Below, piece after piece: positions 26,085-35,172 of a stretch of DNA of 64,000 nt. The stretch lies in assembly GCA_965224575.1 (NCBI GenBank), contig CBDCZQ010000001.1, positions 124,001 to 188,000 of the forward strand, given 5' to 3'. This DNA comes from QPIN01 sp965224575. Lineage in GTDB: Bacteria; Pseudomonadota; Gammaproteobacteria; Methylococcales; Methylomonadaceae. Each line of letters begins with the position of its first letter. The stretch's first letter is position 1. Position numbers and translations under genes: made by a program. The notes below the pieces were generated by a model. It was given only the letters and a program-made list of their open reading frames with translations. It was not told the DNA's origin and searched no databases.

Positions 26085-27473
26085 ATGAATAAAAAATTAA
26101 AGTTATTTAATATTACAAAACATAGTCTGTTTTTGAGCTTGTTACTTTCGTCTAGCGTGCTGTTTGCATCTGAAACGAGCAGACTTTCTGATATTGCCCC
26201 ACCATTTCAAGGTGATGATGAACTACCTAAGAGAACACCTCCTATTATTGAAATTGGTGATGCTTTTTTAGGAACAGGAAATATTTCGCCTGGTTTTACT
26301 TTGCCTACGGGTGCAGTATGGCAACCACGTTTTTGGGTTTATGGACAGTTAAACTCTGCAGTTCAAGCATGGGATACGGGTGACGGTACTTTTAATGCAG
26401 AATGGGCAAATCGACTTGATCTTTTTGGTAATTTACAATTAACAGGGACAGAGAGAGTCGTTATTGGTATACAGCCATTACAAAGCAAGGGTGGGCAACA
26501 TACTGGGTATGAATTTGGCCCTGAAGATCGAGGTTTTGAAGGCGCGAATATTAATATTCGGACATTGTTCTTTGAAGGAGACTTTTCTGAATTATTTCCA
26601 AAACTTGACGTGAAAGATTTTTCATCAAATGATTTAGGTTTTTCAGTTGGTCGGCAAAGTATTTTGTTTCAGGATGGATTTATCATTAACGATATTGTTG
26701 ATTCCATAGGTATTACCCGAAATAATCTCCGTTTTTCCAGTCTTCCCTGGTTAAGCAATGGACGTATTAGCGCGGTTTATGCTTGGAATGGTATTCATCG
26801 GGATGATAATTTAGAAGATGAAAACGCTGATTTATTTGCTATTTTTTCTCAATGGGATACTACATTTAGTACTATTGATATTGATGTCGCTTATGTTAAT
26901 ACAGATGACGAATCGGGTGGAGATCTTCTGAGTGGAGGTATTAGTGGAGTGCAAAGGTTTGGTGGTCTTTCAACCACACTTCGAGCCTTAGGTTCGTGGG
27001 CACCTGATGGCAGGTCTCGTCAATCGGATAATGGCGCATTGTTTTTTGCTGAGGCTGCCTGGACACCAGCTTATAGTGTAAATCTAGCTTACTTAAATGC
27101 TTTTGCTTCCATCAATAACTTTCGTTCAGCGGCTCGTGATGTAAGAACTGGAGGGCCACTTGGACGAACTGGATTGTTGTTTGCTGCTCGGTCAGTGGGT
27201 GCATTTCCACCTGCTTTAAGCAATAGAGCTGATAAGGCTTATGGAATTGCTGCTGGCTACCAGATGTTCTTTGACAATAATAGGCGCCAGTTTATTATGG
27301 AAATAGGTGGTCGTGCTGATGACAGCAATGATACCACGGGAGCTGGAATAGCCGCACGTTTACAACAAGCAATAGGAAAAAGGTATATTGCTCAGGTTGA
27401 TGGTTTTGGTGTTATTAGAGATGATACTGATCTTGGCTATGGTGTACGGTTTGAAATGACAGTTAAATTCTAA
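26085..27473 (+). CDS. Outer-membrane beta-barrel protein
   Basis: The 462-residue protein has a signal peptide (SLFLSLLLSSSVLFAS). Alternating aromatic strands run throughout: WQPRFWVYGQLNSAVQAWD, ERVVIGIQPL, GFSVGRQSILFQDGF, RQFIMEIGGRAD. The C-terminus GYGVRFEMTVKF ends in Phe, the outer-membrane barrel signature. It lies 17 bp after the pentaheme cytochrome gene and 18 bp before the reductase gene. A cytochrome next to a barrel recalls porin-cytochrome conduits, but no sequence similarity to MtrB is visible, so the role is inferred from position only. Confidence 0.75.
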   Translation: MNKKLKLFNITKHSLFLSLLLSSSVLFASETSRLSDIAPPFQGDDELPKRTPPIIEIGDAFLGTGNISPGFTLPTGAVWQPRFWVYGQLNSAVQAWDTGDGTFNAEWANRLDLFGNLQLTGTERVVIGIQPLQSKGGQHTGYEFGPEDRGFEGANINIRTLFFEGDFSELFPKLDVKDFSSNDLGFSVGRQSILFQDGFIINDIVDSIGITRNNLRFSSLPWLSNGRISAVYAWNGIHRDDNLEDENADLFAIFSQWDTTFSTIDIDVAYVNTDDESGGDLLSGGISGVQRFGGLSTTLRALGSWAPDGRSRQSDNGALFFAEAAWTPAYSVNLAYLNAFASINNFRSAARDVRTGGPLGRTGLLFAARSVGAFPPALSNRADKAYGIAAGYQMFFDNNRRQFIMEIGGRADDSNDTTGAGIAARLQQAIGKRYIAQVDGFGVIRDDTDLGYGVRFEMTVKF

Positions 27474-27491
27474 TTAAAATAGGTTGATTTG

Positions 27492-28751
27492 ATGAATACT
27501 GAGGGTTTAATCCAAATTGCAGGATTATGTATTAGTGGTTTAGTTTTGCTACAAGTTATTTTCCTCAGTTTTTCATCTTTACGTGCAGGGGTTTATAAGC
27601 GACGTCAATGGCAAACTGAATTATCTGTTCTTGAAAAGCAAATTTCGTTACATGCACTTAACCTTGATTTAGCAAAAAATAAAAGTAAAGGTGCGTGGGA
27701 GGGTTACAGAAAATTTACAATTTCAAAAAAAGAACATGAAAAAAAAAGTGGTATCTGTTCTTTTTATTTGAAACCACATGATGGAATGTCGATTCCTTCT
27801 TTTGAACCAGGACAATATTTATTTTTCAAGTTAAATCTCTCTACTGAAAAAAAACCTATTCTTCGTTGTTATTCTTTATCTGATAGCCCTTTAAATAAGG
27901 ATTGTTATCGTGTAAGTATAAAAAAAGCATTGCCTCCAGGAGATAATTCAAATCTACCTAGTGGCATTTCTTCTAGTTATTTTCATGATAACTTGCAAGA
28001 GGGCGATATTGTTGATGTTAGAGCGCCAAGTGGTAAGTTTTATATAGATCTATTAAGTCATAAACCTGTAGTTCTTATTGGTGGAGGCGTTGGTATTACC
28101 CCTGTGCTTAGTATGCTGAATGCACTTTGTGATATAAATTCTCAGCGAGAAATTTGGTTCTTTTTTGGAATTAGAAATGGTGATGAACATATTATGGAGT
28201 CACATTTCAAAGCGATTGAAGACAAATTCGATAATATCCATATTAATATTTGCTACAGTAGACCAACCGAGCAGGATAAAAAAGAGAAAAAATATCATCA
28301 TGCCAGTCGGGTAAATATTGACTTGTTAAAACAATTGTTACCTAGTAACAATTATGAGTTTTATTTTTGTGGGCCACCTCAAATGATGGATAGTTTGGAA
28401 ACAGACCTTAAAACTTGGGGTGTCCCCAAATCCTCTGTTAATTTTGAGCGTTTTGGCAGCCCGTCAAAAAAAATAGTAGAAACTCTGGATAAATCAATCC
28501 CCATCAATTTTAGTCGTAGTCAAAAAACTTTAAATTGGGATGGGGCGCAATCCTTACTTGATCTTGCGGAAGATAATAATATTGTCATAGACTCCTCTTG
28601 TAAACGGGGAATGTGTGGTTTGTGTCAAACTTCAATTAAATCTGGCTCTGTATTCTACGATGAAATACCTGAATATTTACCTGAATTGGAAGAGGGGTTG
28701 TGCTTACCCTGTGTAGCAAAGACTAAGGACAAACTGGAATTAGATGCCTGA
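27492..28751 (+). CDS. Membrane-anchored FAD/NAD(P) reductase with 2Fe-2S domain (NqrF-like)
   Basis: The 419-residue protein begins with one membrane helix (IQIAGLCISGLVLLQVIFLS). A ferredoxin-reductase module follows: RCYSLSDSP binds FAD, GGGVGITPVLSMLN and FFGIRNGDEH bind NAD(P), and FCGPPQMM is the C-terminal loop. A plant-type 2Fe-2S domain ends the protein (CKRGMCGLC plus a Cys in LPCVA). This order (reductase first, ferredoxin last) is the reverse of NqrF and matches phthalate-dioxygenase-reductase/Hmp-type chains with an added anchor. It probably passes electrons from NAD(P)H to the membrane or to the operon's cytochromes. Confidence 0.85.
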   Translation: MNTEGLIQIAGLCISGLVLLQVIFLSFSSLRAGVYKRRQWQTELSVLEKQISLHALNLDLAKNKSKGAWEGYRKFTISKKEHEKKSGICSFYLKPHDGMSIPSFEPGQYLFFKLNLSTEKKPILRCYSLSDSPLNKDCYRVSIKKALPPGDNSNLPSGISSSYFHDNLQEGDIVDVRAPSGKFYIDLLSHKPVVLIGGGVGITPVLSMLNALCDINSQREIWFFFGIRNGDEHIMESHFKAIEDKFDNIHINICYSRPTEQDKKEKKYHHASRVNIDLLKQLLPSNNYEFYFCGPPQMMDSLETDLKTWGVPKSSVNFERFGSPSKKIVETLDKSIPINFSRSQKTLNWDGAQSLLDLAEDNNIVIDSSCKRGMCGLCQTSIKSGSVFYDEIPEYLPELEEGLCLPCVAKTKDKLELDA

Positions 28752-28788
28752 TTCCTTAAATGTTAACTTAAAGAGAGAAATCAAGATT

Positions 28789-29808
28789 ATGAATATATTA
28801 ATTAGAAGGATTCAAAGTTTTTTTCTATTTTCTATGATAGCACTAAGCTTATTAAATCCCGCATTCTCAAAAGAGGTTTCTCCGGAAACGATGGCAACTT
28901 TAGGACCTAAAGCTTGTGCAAATTGTCATAAATCTTCAATCCGAGCATGGAAACCAACCCATCACTTTAAAACTTTTAAAGCCTTAACAAGAAATAAAGA
29001 AGCAAAGGTCATTGCTAAAAAAATGGGTATTAAGCGAATGAAAAGCGGAAGTGATTGTTTGACTTGTCATTTCACCTCTAAACCGAAAAAAGGTAAAACA
29101 AAAGTAGTAGCGGGTATCTCCTGTGAATCTTGTCATGGTCCAGCAAAAGGCTGGATGGATATTCATAGTGATTTTGGTGGAAAAGGAGTTAAAGCAGCGG
29201 ATGAAACACCAGAGCATAAAGTTACACGCTTTGCTGAGTCAGTTAAAAACGGCATGATTAGACCTTCTAATTTATATGATGTAGGTAAAAACTGTTATAG
29301 CTGCCATACAGTCCCTAATGAAAAACTAGTTAATACAGGTGGTCATACCGCAGGTAGTGATTTCGAATTGGTAAAATGGAGTCAAGGAGAAGTGCGTCAT
29401 AATGTCTGGTATGACGATAAAGTGAATAACTCTCCAGCTGTAGAGCGCTTACGTATGATGTATATTATTGGTAAAGCATTGGATCTAGAATATGCATTAC
29501 GAGGACTTGCAAAAGCGACTGAAGAACAAACTTACTATACATCAATGGTTAAACGTCAACAAACTGCTTCAGCAGATTTACAGCAAGTCGCTGATAAATT
29601 AAAAGTTGCTGAAATAACAGCCATCATAACTGCGGCTTCTAGTGCCGAGGTTAAAGTTAATAATTTAGATGCTCTAAATGGTGCAGCAGATAAAGTCGGT
29701 GCTGCTGCTCAGGCAGCCGCTAAGAAATTTGATGGTGCTCAGTTTGCAGCTATTGATGGTTTGTTACCTGCGGCAGCTGATTATAAGGGTGCAGTATTTC
29801 AACCATAA
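28789..29808 (+). CDS. Tetraheme cytochrome c554-family protein
   Basis: The ~339-residue secreted protein has a signal peptide ending near LLNPAFS and four CxxCH sites: CANCH, CLTCH, CESCH (in the c554-like context ISCESCHGPAKGWMDIH) and CYSCH. The last ~120 residues are Ala-rich and helical, without hemes, and look like a coiled domain (KATEEQTYYTSMVKRQQTAS). An in-frame start at 28744 would overlap the reductase gene; ATG 28789, after AGAGAG, gives the normal signal peptide and is preferred. In nitrifiers c554 accepts electrons from hydroxylamine oxidoreductase; no such enzyme is in this window. Confidence 0.85.
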   Translation: MNILIRRIQSFFLFSMIALSLLNPAFSKEVSPETMATLGPKACANCHKSSIRAWKPTHHFKTFKALTRNKEAKVIAKKMGIKRMKSGSDCLTCHFTSKPKKGKTKVVAGISCESCHGPAKGWMDIHSDFGGKGVKAADETPEHKVTRFAESVKNGMIRPSNLYDVGKNCYSCHTVPNEKLVNTGGHTAGSDFELVKWSQGEVRHNVWYDDKVNNSPAVERLRMMYIIGKALDLEYALRGLAKATEEQTYYTSMVKRQQTASADLQQVADKLKVAEITAIITAASSAEVKVNNLDALNGAADKVGAAAQAAAKKFDGAQFAAIDGLLPAAADYKGAVFQP

Positions 29809-29826
29809 ATTAAGATATTGTTTTTT

Positions 29827-29912
29827 GTAGGTTGGGCTAACAGCTCTATCGTTAACCCAACGACTTTATGTTATGTAAAGTTAGGTGTAAAAAAGAAACA
29901 GCCCAACCTACA
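29827..29912. repeat. Family C inverted-repeat element
   Basis: GTAGGTTGGGCTAACAGCTC at the left and CAGCCCAACCTACA at the right are inverted. Internal GTTAACCCAAC also occurs, reversed, in the copy at 18541. Confidence 0.75.
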
Positions 29913-30004
29913 ACAATCTCTTAGCATAATGCTAATCAGACTTTAGAGCTTTTGCTTGAGTCTACCTTACAGAAGCTTTGGTATTGAAAGAAAAATTTGT
30001 TTCA

Positions 30005-30206
30005 CCTTAGGAGTGAGGATTTAATAATATCCGTATCTTGACGCAGGGTTTTAGTTCGTTTCAAGGCCTAGAAACGAGCGCATAGCAGGCTACGCAACCG
30101 TTTCTACAACGCAGAAGACGAGCAAAAAGATTAGAAAATATTTAGCGATTCTTAATGCTTTAGTACAAATTAAGATACGGATATTATTAAATCCTCACTC
30201 CTTAGG
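30005..30206. repeat. MITE-like element, repeat family B, copy 2
   Basis: About 202 bp. The left end CCTTAGGAGTGAGGATTTAA and the right end TTAAATCCTCACTCCTTAGG are perfect inverted repeats, continuing into AATATCCGTATCTT/AAGATACGGATATT for over 30 bp. The interior GCGCATAGCAGGCTACGCAA matches copy 1 at 12839-13003. It has no coding capacity. Confidence 0.92.
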
Positions 30207-30223
30207 ATTAAGTCAAGTAAATT

Positions 30224-31912
30224 ATGATTGATAAAGAAAAATGGTGGGACCCGAGAATGACAGAACAGGATATTAAGAATATCCTGTTCTGTGAAATTTT
30301 CAATAAAATTGACCAAGATAAATTTCCATCAAGTCGTTCATTAGAAAGTATTATTTGTGAGCATACTCGTCTGGTTGATTTTAAAGCAGGGGAGGTGATT
30401 GTTCGTGCTGGTGATTATGGTAATTCAGCTTTTTTAATTATTGATGGAAATGTTGACATTATTTTGCCAACTAATAGTTCGGATAAAATCTTTGGTCATC
30501 CTGTTTCACAGCCGACTAATTGGTTTAAAGAAATAGCAAAATTGTGGAAAAACAGCGTTTACCCTGAGGTTAGAAATTACCAAAACAATGCATCAAATAC
30601 TTTAGATATTCAGGTTGACCATGATAGACACAGAGTCTTTATTAAGAATTATTCTAAAATAATAGAGCAGTTAAAAAAAAGTGTTATTAAAAGAACATCA
30701 GGAGATATTACTGGTGAAATCGCAGCATTAAGCCGTTCCCCCAGAACGGCACATATCATAGCGTCTACAGACAGTCAGTTATTAGAAATTCGTTGGCAAG
30801 GTTTACATACATTGCGTAAGTTTAATGATGAATTTCGACAAAAAGTGGATATGCTTTATAGAAAGAACAGCCTGGATGCCTTACGTATATTACCTTTGTT
30901 TTCAAATTTAGAAAAACATGAACAAGATCAGGTTATTGAGCATTCGCTGTTTGAATCTTATGGTGAGTTTTCTTGGCAGGATGACTATAAAAAAGATGTT
31001 GAGCAGGAATCTTCTGATTTATTAAAGAATGAAACTTTAATTGTTGCAGAAGGTGATTATGCCGATGGTTTATTATTTATACGTTCAGGTATTGCTCGTG
31101 TTAGTAATAAATACAATCATGGACATAGGGTTTTAAAGTATCTTAATAAAGGAGATGTTTTTGGCTTGGATGTGATGATACATAATTGGAAAAATAAGGA
31201 CAGTATTCCATTGGCGACAAGTCTATATGCAGTTGGGTATACTGATGTTTTACGTGTTCCTTATCATATAATTGAACAATTTGTTTTACCTAAAATGTCA
31301 TCCTCAGAAATAGATAAAAGCTTGTTGGAGCTTGAAACTATTTCTAGTGAAAATAAAGACTATGCAAAGGATCTGCGTATTTCAGATGGCATGTTAGATT
31401 TTATGAGTGATTATCGCTACATAAATGGTTCAGCTAGTATGTTAATAGATCTGGATCGATGTATTCGGTGTGATGATTGCGTTAATGCTTGTGCTGTAGG
31501 GCATAATAATAATCCTCGTTTTAACAGGCATGGCCGGCGATATGATCATTTTATGGTAGCTAATGCTTGTATGCATTGCCATGATCCTGTTTGTATGATT
31601 GGTTGTCCAACAGGTGCAATTCATCGAGAACCCAGTGGACAAATTGCCATTAATGATGATACCTGTATTGGTTGTAGTACCTGCGCCAATTCTTGTCCAT
31701 ATGACAATATCAGGATGATAAGTGCAAGGGATGAAATGGGAGAACTTATGACAGATGAAATGAGCCAGAAACCTGTCATAAAAGCAACGAAATGTGATTT
31801 ATGCGTCGATCAGATTGGTGGCCCTGCCTGTGTAAGAGCGTGTCCGCATGATGCATTAACTCGTATAGATTTTCTTGCTTTATCTACTTTAATTGATAAG
31901 TGGGATCAATAA
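30224..31912 (+). CDS. Cyclic-nucleotide-binding domain / four-cluster ferredoxin fusion
   Basis: The 562-residue protein has two cNMP-binding-like modules: residues ~45-200 (FKAGEVIVRAGDYGNSAFLI, then a ~90-residue insert, then SGDITGEIAALSRSPRTAHI) and ~240-350 (EGDYADGLLFIRSGIARV). A DmsB/HybA-like ferredoxin follows from residue ~405, with four [4Fe-4S] motifs: CIRCDDCVNAC (Cys413), CMHCHDPVCMIGC, CIGCSTCANSC and CDLCVDQIGGPACVRAC. It has no signal peptide. Its stop overlaps the next start codon (TAATG). The first module keeps the GE..ALSRSPRTA phosphate cassette, so nucleotide binding is plausible. It is probably the cytoplasmic Fe-S subunit of a membrane redox complex. Confidence 0.88.
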   Translation: MIDKEKWWDPRMTEQDIKNILFCEIFNKIDQDKFPSSRSLESIICEHTRLVDFKAGEVIVRAGDYGNSAFLIIDGNVDIILPTNSSDKIFGHPVSQPTNWFKEIAKLWKNSVYPEVRNYQNNASNTLDIQVDHDRHRVFIKNYSKIIEQLKKSVIKRTSGDITGEIAALSRSPRTAHIIASTDSQLLEIRWQGLHTLRKFNDEFRQKVDMLYRKNSLDALRILPLFSNLEKHEQDQVIEHSLFESYGEFSWQDDYKKDVEQESSDLLKNETLIVAEGDYADGLLFIRSGIARVSNKYNHGHRVLKYLNKGDVFGLDVMIHNWKNKDSIPLATSLYAVGYTDVLRVPYHIIEQFVLPKMSSSEIDKSLLELETISSENKDYAKDLRISDGMLDFMSDYRYINGSASMLIDLDRCIRCDDCVNACAVGHNNNPRFNRHGRRYDHFMVANACMHCHDPVCMIGCPTGAIHREPSGQIAINDDTCIGCSTCANSCPYDNIRMISARDEMGELMTDEMSQKPVIKATKCDLCVDQIGGPACVRACPHDALTRIDFLALSTLIDKWDQ

Positions 31913-32730
31913 TGAATTATTCTGGGCGTCGCATTCAAAATAGTTTGTTAAGCATTGCACTAACTGCTGTTTTACTTATTTTTTTAAAAATATATGGGAT
32001 TCCTTTATATCGAATGCAAGTCTGGTCAGGCTGGATTCTTTTTACCTTAATTTTATTGCTGCTAATTTATAATATTAGGAAGAAACTTTCGATGTTACCT
32101 TTAGGAAGGGCTGCATTTTGGTTGCAGTGTCATGCTTATTTGGGCTTAGTAACATGTGTTATGTTTATCCAGCATATTAACTTTCGGTTTCCCAGTGGAA
32201 ATTTTGAAATTCTATTTTCTAGCGTTTTTATTTTTACTGCTTTTACTGGAATATTTGGCTTGATACTGTCTAGAGTTGTCCCTAAATATTTATCAAGCAG
32301 AGGGGAAGAGGTAATTTTTGAGCGTATTCCAATATTTACTGTTAAGCTTAAAGATCAATCTCAAGCACTCATTAAAGAGTGTGTGAGTGCAACAAAATCA
32401 AAAGTATTATTTGATTATTATCAGCAACATTTATTTGAATATTTTTGTGAACCAAAAAATATTTTTTTTCATTTAATAGGGTCTAATTCAGCATGGAATA
32501 AAATGCTTATTAAACACCGTACTTTTGATCGGTTTTTAAGTGATGAAGAGAATGAATATGCTGATAAATTACTCATTTTAATGCGACAAAAGAACGACCT
32601 TGATTACCATTATGCTCTTCAAGGTCTATTAAAAGCCTGGACTTTTTTGCATTTTCCCCTGAGTTTTGCACTGTTGGTTTTATCCCTACTCCATGTGGCA
32701 TTGGTTTATGCTTTTGTCGGAGGTATTTAA
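31912..32730 (+). CDS. Membrane b-type cytochrome-like subunit
   Basis: The 272-residue protein has five hydrophobic helices: near residues 10-35 (LLSIALTAVLLIFLKIYG), 40-60, 75-100 (LQCHAYLGLVTCVMFIQHI), 105-130 and 240-270 (HFPLSFALLVLSLLHVALVY). Paired histidines in helices 3 and 5 (CHAYLG/FIQHIN and LHFPLS/SLLHVA) are suitable b-heme ligands. ATG 31912 overlaps the upstream stop and is preferred over GTG 31900. Sitting between an Fe-S protein and a decaheme cytochrome, it is inferred to be the quinone- or heme-bearing membrane subunit connecting the two sides. Confidence 0.8.
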   Translation: MNYSGRRIQNSLLSIALTAVLLIFLKIYGIPLYRMQVWSGWILFTLILLLLIYNIRKKLSMLPLGRAAFWLQCHAYLGLVTCVMFIQHINFRFPSGNFEILFSSVFIFTAFTGIFGLILSRVVPKYLSSRGEEVIFERIPIFTVKLKDQSQALIKECVSATKSKVLFDYYQQHLFEYFCEPKNIFFHLIGSNSAWNKMLIKHRTFDRFLSDEENEYADKLLILMRQKNDLDYHYALQGLLKAWTFLHFPLSFALLVLSLLHVALVYAFVGGI

Positions 32731-35171
32731 TGCGTAGCAAAGCCCAACCTCTTCAAAATTTTGATTTTCAAGAGAGTCCTTATGAAAGACCTAATCAAAA
32801 GTGGGTCTGTGGAAAAAAGGCTCAGGGGTGTCCCTGTGAAATAGGGCCTGATAAAAAAGGGAAATGCCGAGCAGATTTTGAATGTAAACCTAAAGCTAGC
32901 ATAAATGGCGATCAGTGGAATTGTACACGTTCTAGTTCTTTTGGTGGTAATTGTACTCATGGTCCGTTACCTGATGGTACATGTTGCCAGCCCATTACCC
33001 CTTGTTATCCAGTCCGAAGTATTAGATATAAGCGGTCTTTGGTAATAAAGTGGGTAACGATAGCGACTTTAGGAATTCTTCTGCTTCTCATAAATGGAAG
33101 TAGTAAACATCATTTTATCAGCCCAGGCGAATTAACCTATCAGCATGCGAATAATACTGAATGCTCTGATTGCCATCAAGTTTTTGATAAAGGGTTTACT
33201 GGATGGGTACATCAGGCACTCAATTCCGTCAATATTATTGATAACAATGAGCAATGTATTAATTGTCATGAACTAGGTGAACATGCTGATGAAGCGCATG
33301 GATTGTCTGAAGCAGGACTTAAAAAAATATCTTATACCTTGGATGCAGGGAAAGAAAGTCCGGATAGGCAACAAATTGCCTGTATGACATGCCATGTTGA
33401 GCACCATGGTACAAATAATAATTTGTTGGCAGTTAATAGCCAGAATTGTGCTTTATGTCATGATCTTCCTTTTAAGAATGGTAAAAAATCTCATCCTGAA
33501 TTCCGTCAATATCCTTATCGACATAGAACAGGGATTATTTTTGATCATACTCAACATTACGATAAACATTTTTTTGATAAAAGTGGTGAAACTCGGAAAG
33601 AGAATGCACCGAGTTCATGTTTAACTTGTCATGCAAGTGATAAGAATGGGATAAAAATGGTTGTTAGGGATTATCAGAAAACATGTTCTGAATGCCACAA
33701 TAGTCTATTTGAAGAATCAGAGGCATTTCCTGTCATTACTGTTCCTGCTTTAGATACTGAAAATATTGTTTCACTAGGAGCCTGGCCTGCTGATGCAGAT
33801 GCTGGATTAACACCTTTTATGAAATTACTTCTTTCCAATGGCGATAAAATCAAAGCCGTTTTGGCAGAACTTGATGGAGGCGATCTTACAGAATTGGAAG
33901 AAGAAGATGCACAAGTTGTTGCTTGGAGCATTAAAGAATTATTTTACGATATATATAAACAGGGAGATGTTGCTGTTACACAACGATTAGCAAATGCATT
34001 TAATTGCCAAATAAATTCAAAGGGTAAATTGATTCAAGAACCCGCTTGTCAATTAACAGTGAATAAATTAGATGCTTTAGTTTCAGCTTTCCCATATCCA
34101 CTCTTTTGCTCTGCCCAAAAGGAATGGTTTCCAAAACTGGCTAATGAAATTAAGCTTTATCTTGATTTTAAAGGGAAAAGAAAAAATATTTTGTCTAATT
34201 CCTCACTCACTTTTTGCGAAACGATAAATAAGACTGCGGATAGTGATTCAGATTCAGAGGCTTGGATGCTAGATTATTTTACTCTGAGTTACCGCCCTGT
34301 AACTCATGCTGATAAATTTTTTAGCACATGGTTAAATGCCAGTCAAAATCATCAGGGTGAATCATTAGATGACAAAACACGAAAAGAAATATTTGATTTG
34401 TTAAACTCTGAAGATTCAGCAGGGCAGTGTATTTATTGTCATAGTGTTGATAGTATTGATACAGATAATAATTATATACATTGGTCAACTCCTCAGTGGA
34501 ACCCAAAGCGTAAAGACTTTATTCGTTTTAATCATGCGGGTCATTTACGACACCAAGAAGAAAGTGTATGTAAAGATTGTCATAAAGAAAACAAAGAAGC
34601 TGATTACTTAGCCAGCTATAAAAACAGTACTCCTTTAGATTTTCAGAGTAATTTCTCAACTGGAAAAGAACAATGCGAGACTTGTCATAATCAAGCGATG
34701 ACAGAAAAACAATGTCAAACATGTCATAATTATCATGTTAGTGATGATAATGATTTTTCCAATCAGGATTTTATGGGAAGAGGAAACTTAAAAGTTTGGG
34801 CTGATAAAAAGACTTATTTGGTCGGTGACAATATCACTATTAAATTTTCAGTTGACCAAGCTATGTATGTGCGTATTGTGCGAATAGATTCTTCAGGGAA
34901 AATATTATCATTGTTTCCCAATGACTTCAGGCCAGATCATTATTGTAAGCCAGGAGTTACTTATCAAATACCAAAACTTGGATCAGAGCGAACTTTAACA
35001 GTAGAAGCACCAGCAGGAACCGATAAATTATTGGGTATTGGTAGTAAAGACCCAATTCCTGAAGATGCTCTATTTTTTAATAGTCGGGGAAACTTTGATG
35101 AAGACAAAATGTCAGAGTATATAATACGCTCTTTGTTAAAAATAAATGTACAGGAAAAAGAGAGGCAGTGA
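32730..35171 (+). CDS. Decaheme cytochrome with Cys-rich N-terminus and DUF4384-like C-terminus
   Basis: The 813-residue protein has no cleavable signal. Residues 27-92 hold ten cysteines (CGKKAQGCPCEIGP ... CCQPITPC), followed by one membrane helix (~103-122). Ten CxxCH sites come after it, the first at Cys145: CSDCH, CINCH, CMTCH, CALCH, CLTCH, CSECH, CIYCH, CKDCH, CETCH and CQTCH. A ~230-residue heme-free helical insert separates sites 6 and 7. The last ~130 residues (LKVWADKKTYLVGDNITIKF) resemble DUF4384. If N-in, the Cys-rich head is cytoplasmic next to the ferredoxin subunit and the hemes are periplasmic. ATG overlaps the upstream stop by one base. Confidence 0.85.
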   Translation: MRSKAQPLQNFDFQESPYERPNQKWVCGKKAQGCPCEIGPDKKGKCRADFECKPKASINGDQWNCTRSSSFGGNCTHGPLPDGTCCQPITPCYPVRSIRYKRSLVIKWVTIATLGILLLLINGSSKHHFISPGELTYQHANNTECSDCHQVFDKGFTGWVHQALNSVNIIDNNEQCINCHELGEHADEAHGLSEAGLKKISYTLDAGKESPDRQQIACMTCHVEHHGTNNNLLAVNSQNCALCHDLPFKNGKKSHPEFRQYPYRHRTGIIFDHTQHYDKHFFDKSGETRKENAPSSCLTCHASDKNGIKMVVRDYQKTCSECHNSLFEESEAFPVITVPALDTENIVSLGAWPADADAGLTPFMKLLLSNGDKIKAVLAELDGGDLTELEEEDAQVVAWSIKELFYDIYKQGDVAVTQRLANAFNCQINSKGKLIQEPACQLTVNKLDALVSAFPYPLFCSAQKEWFPKLANEIKLYLDFKGKRKNILSNSSLTFCETINKTADSDSDSEAWMLDYFTLSYRPVTHADKFFSTWLNASQNHQGESLDDKTRKEIFDLLNSEDSAGQCIYCHSVDSIDTDNNYIHWSTPQWNPKRKDFIRFNHAGHLRHQEESVCKDCHKENKEADYLASYKNSTPLDFQSNFSTGKEQCETCHNQAMTEKQCQTCHNYHVSDDNDFSNQDFMGRGNLKVWADKKTYLVGDNITIKFSVDQAMYVRIVRIDSSGKILSLFPNDFRPDHYCKPGVTYQIPKLGSERTLTVEAPAGTDKLLGIGSKDPIPEDALFFNSRGNFDEDKMSEYIIRSLLKINVQEKERQ

Positions 35172-35172
35172 T

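Larger units (their letters stand above)
29809..30223. other. Intergenic region filled by two repeat elements
   Basis: It separates the two redox operons and consists mainly of a family C element (29827-29912) and a family B element (30005-30206). The latter ends only 17 bp before the next start codon, so the second operon's promoter is probably inside or between these repeats. Confidence 0.7.
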
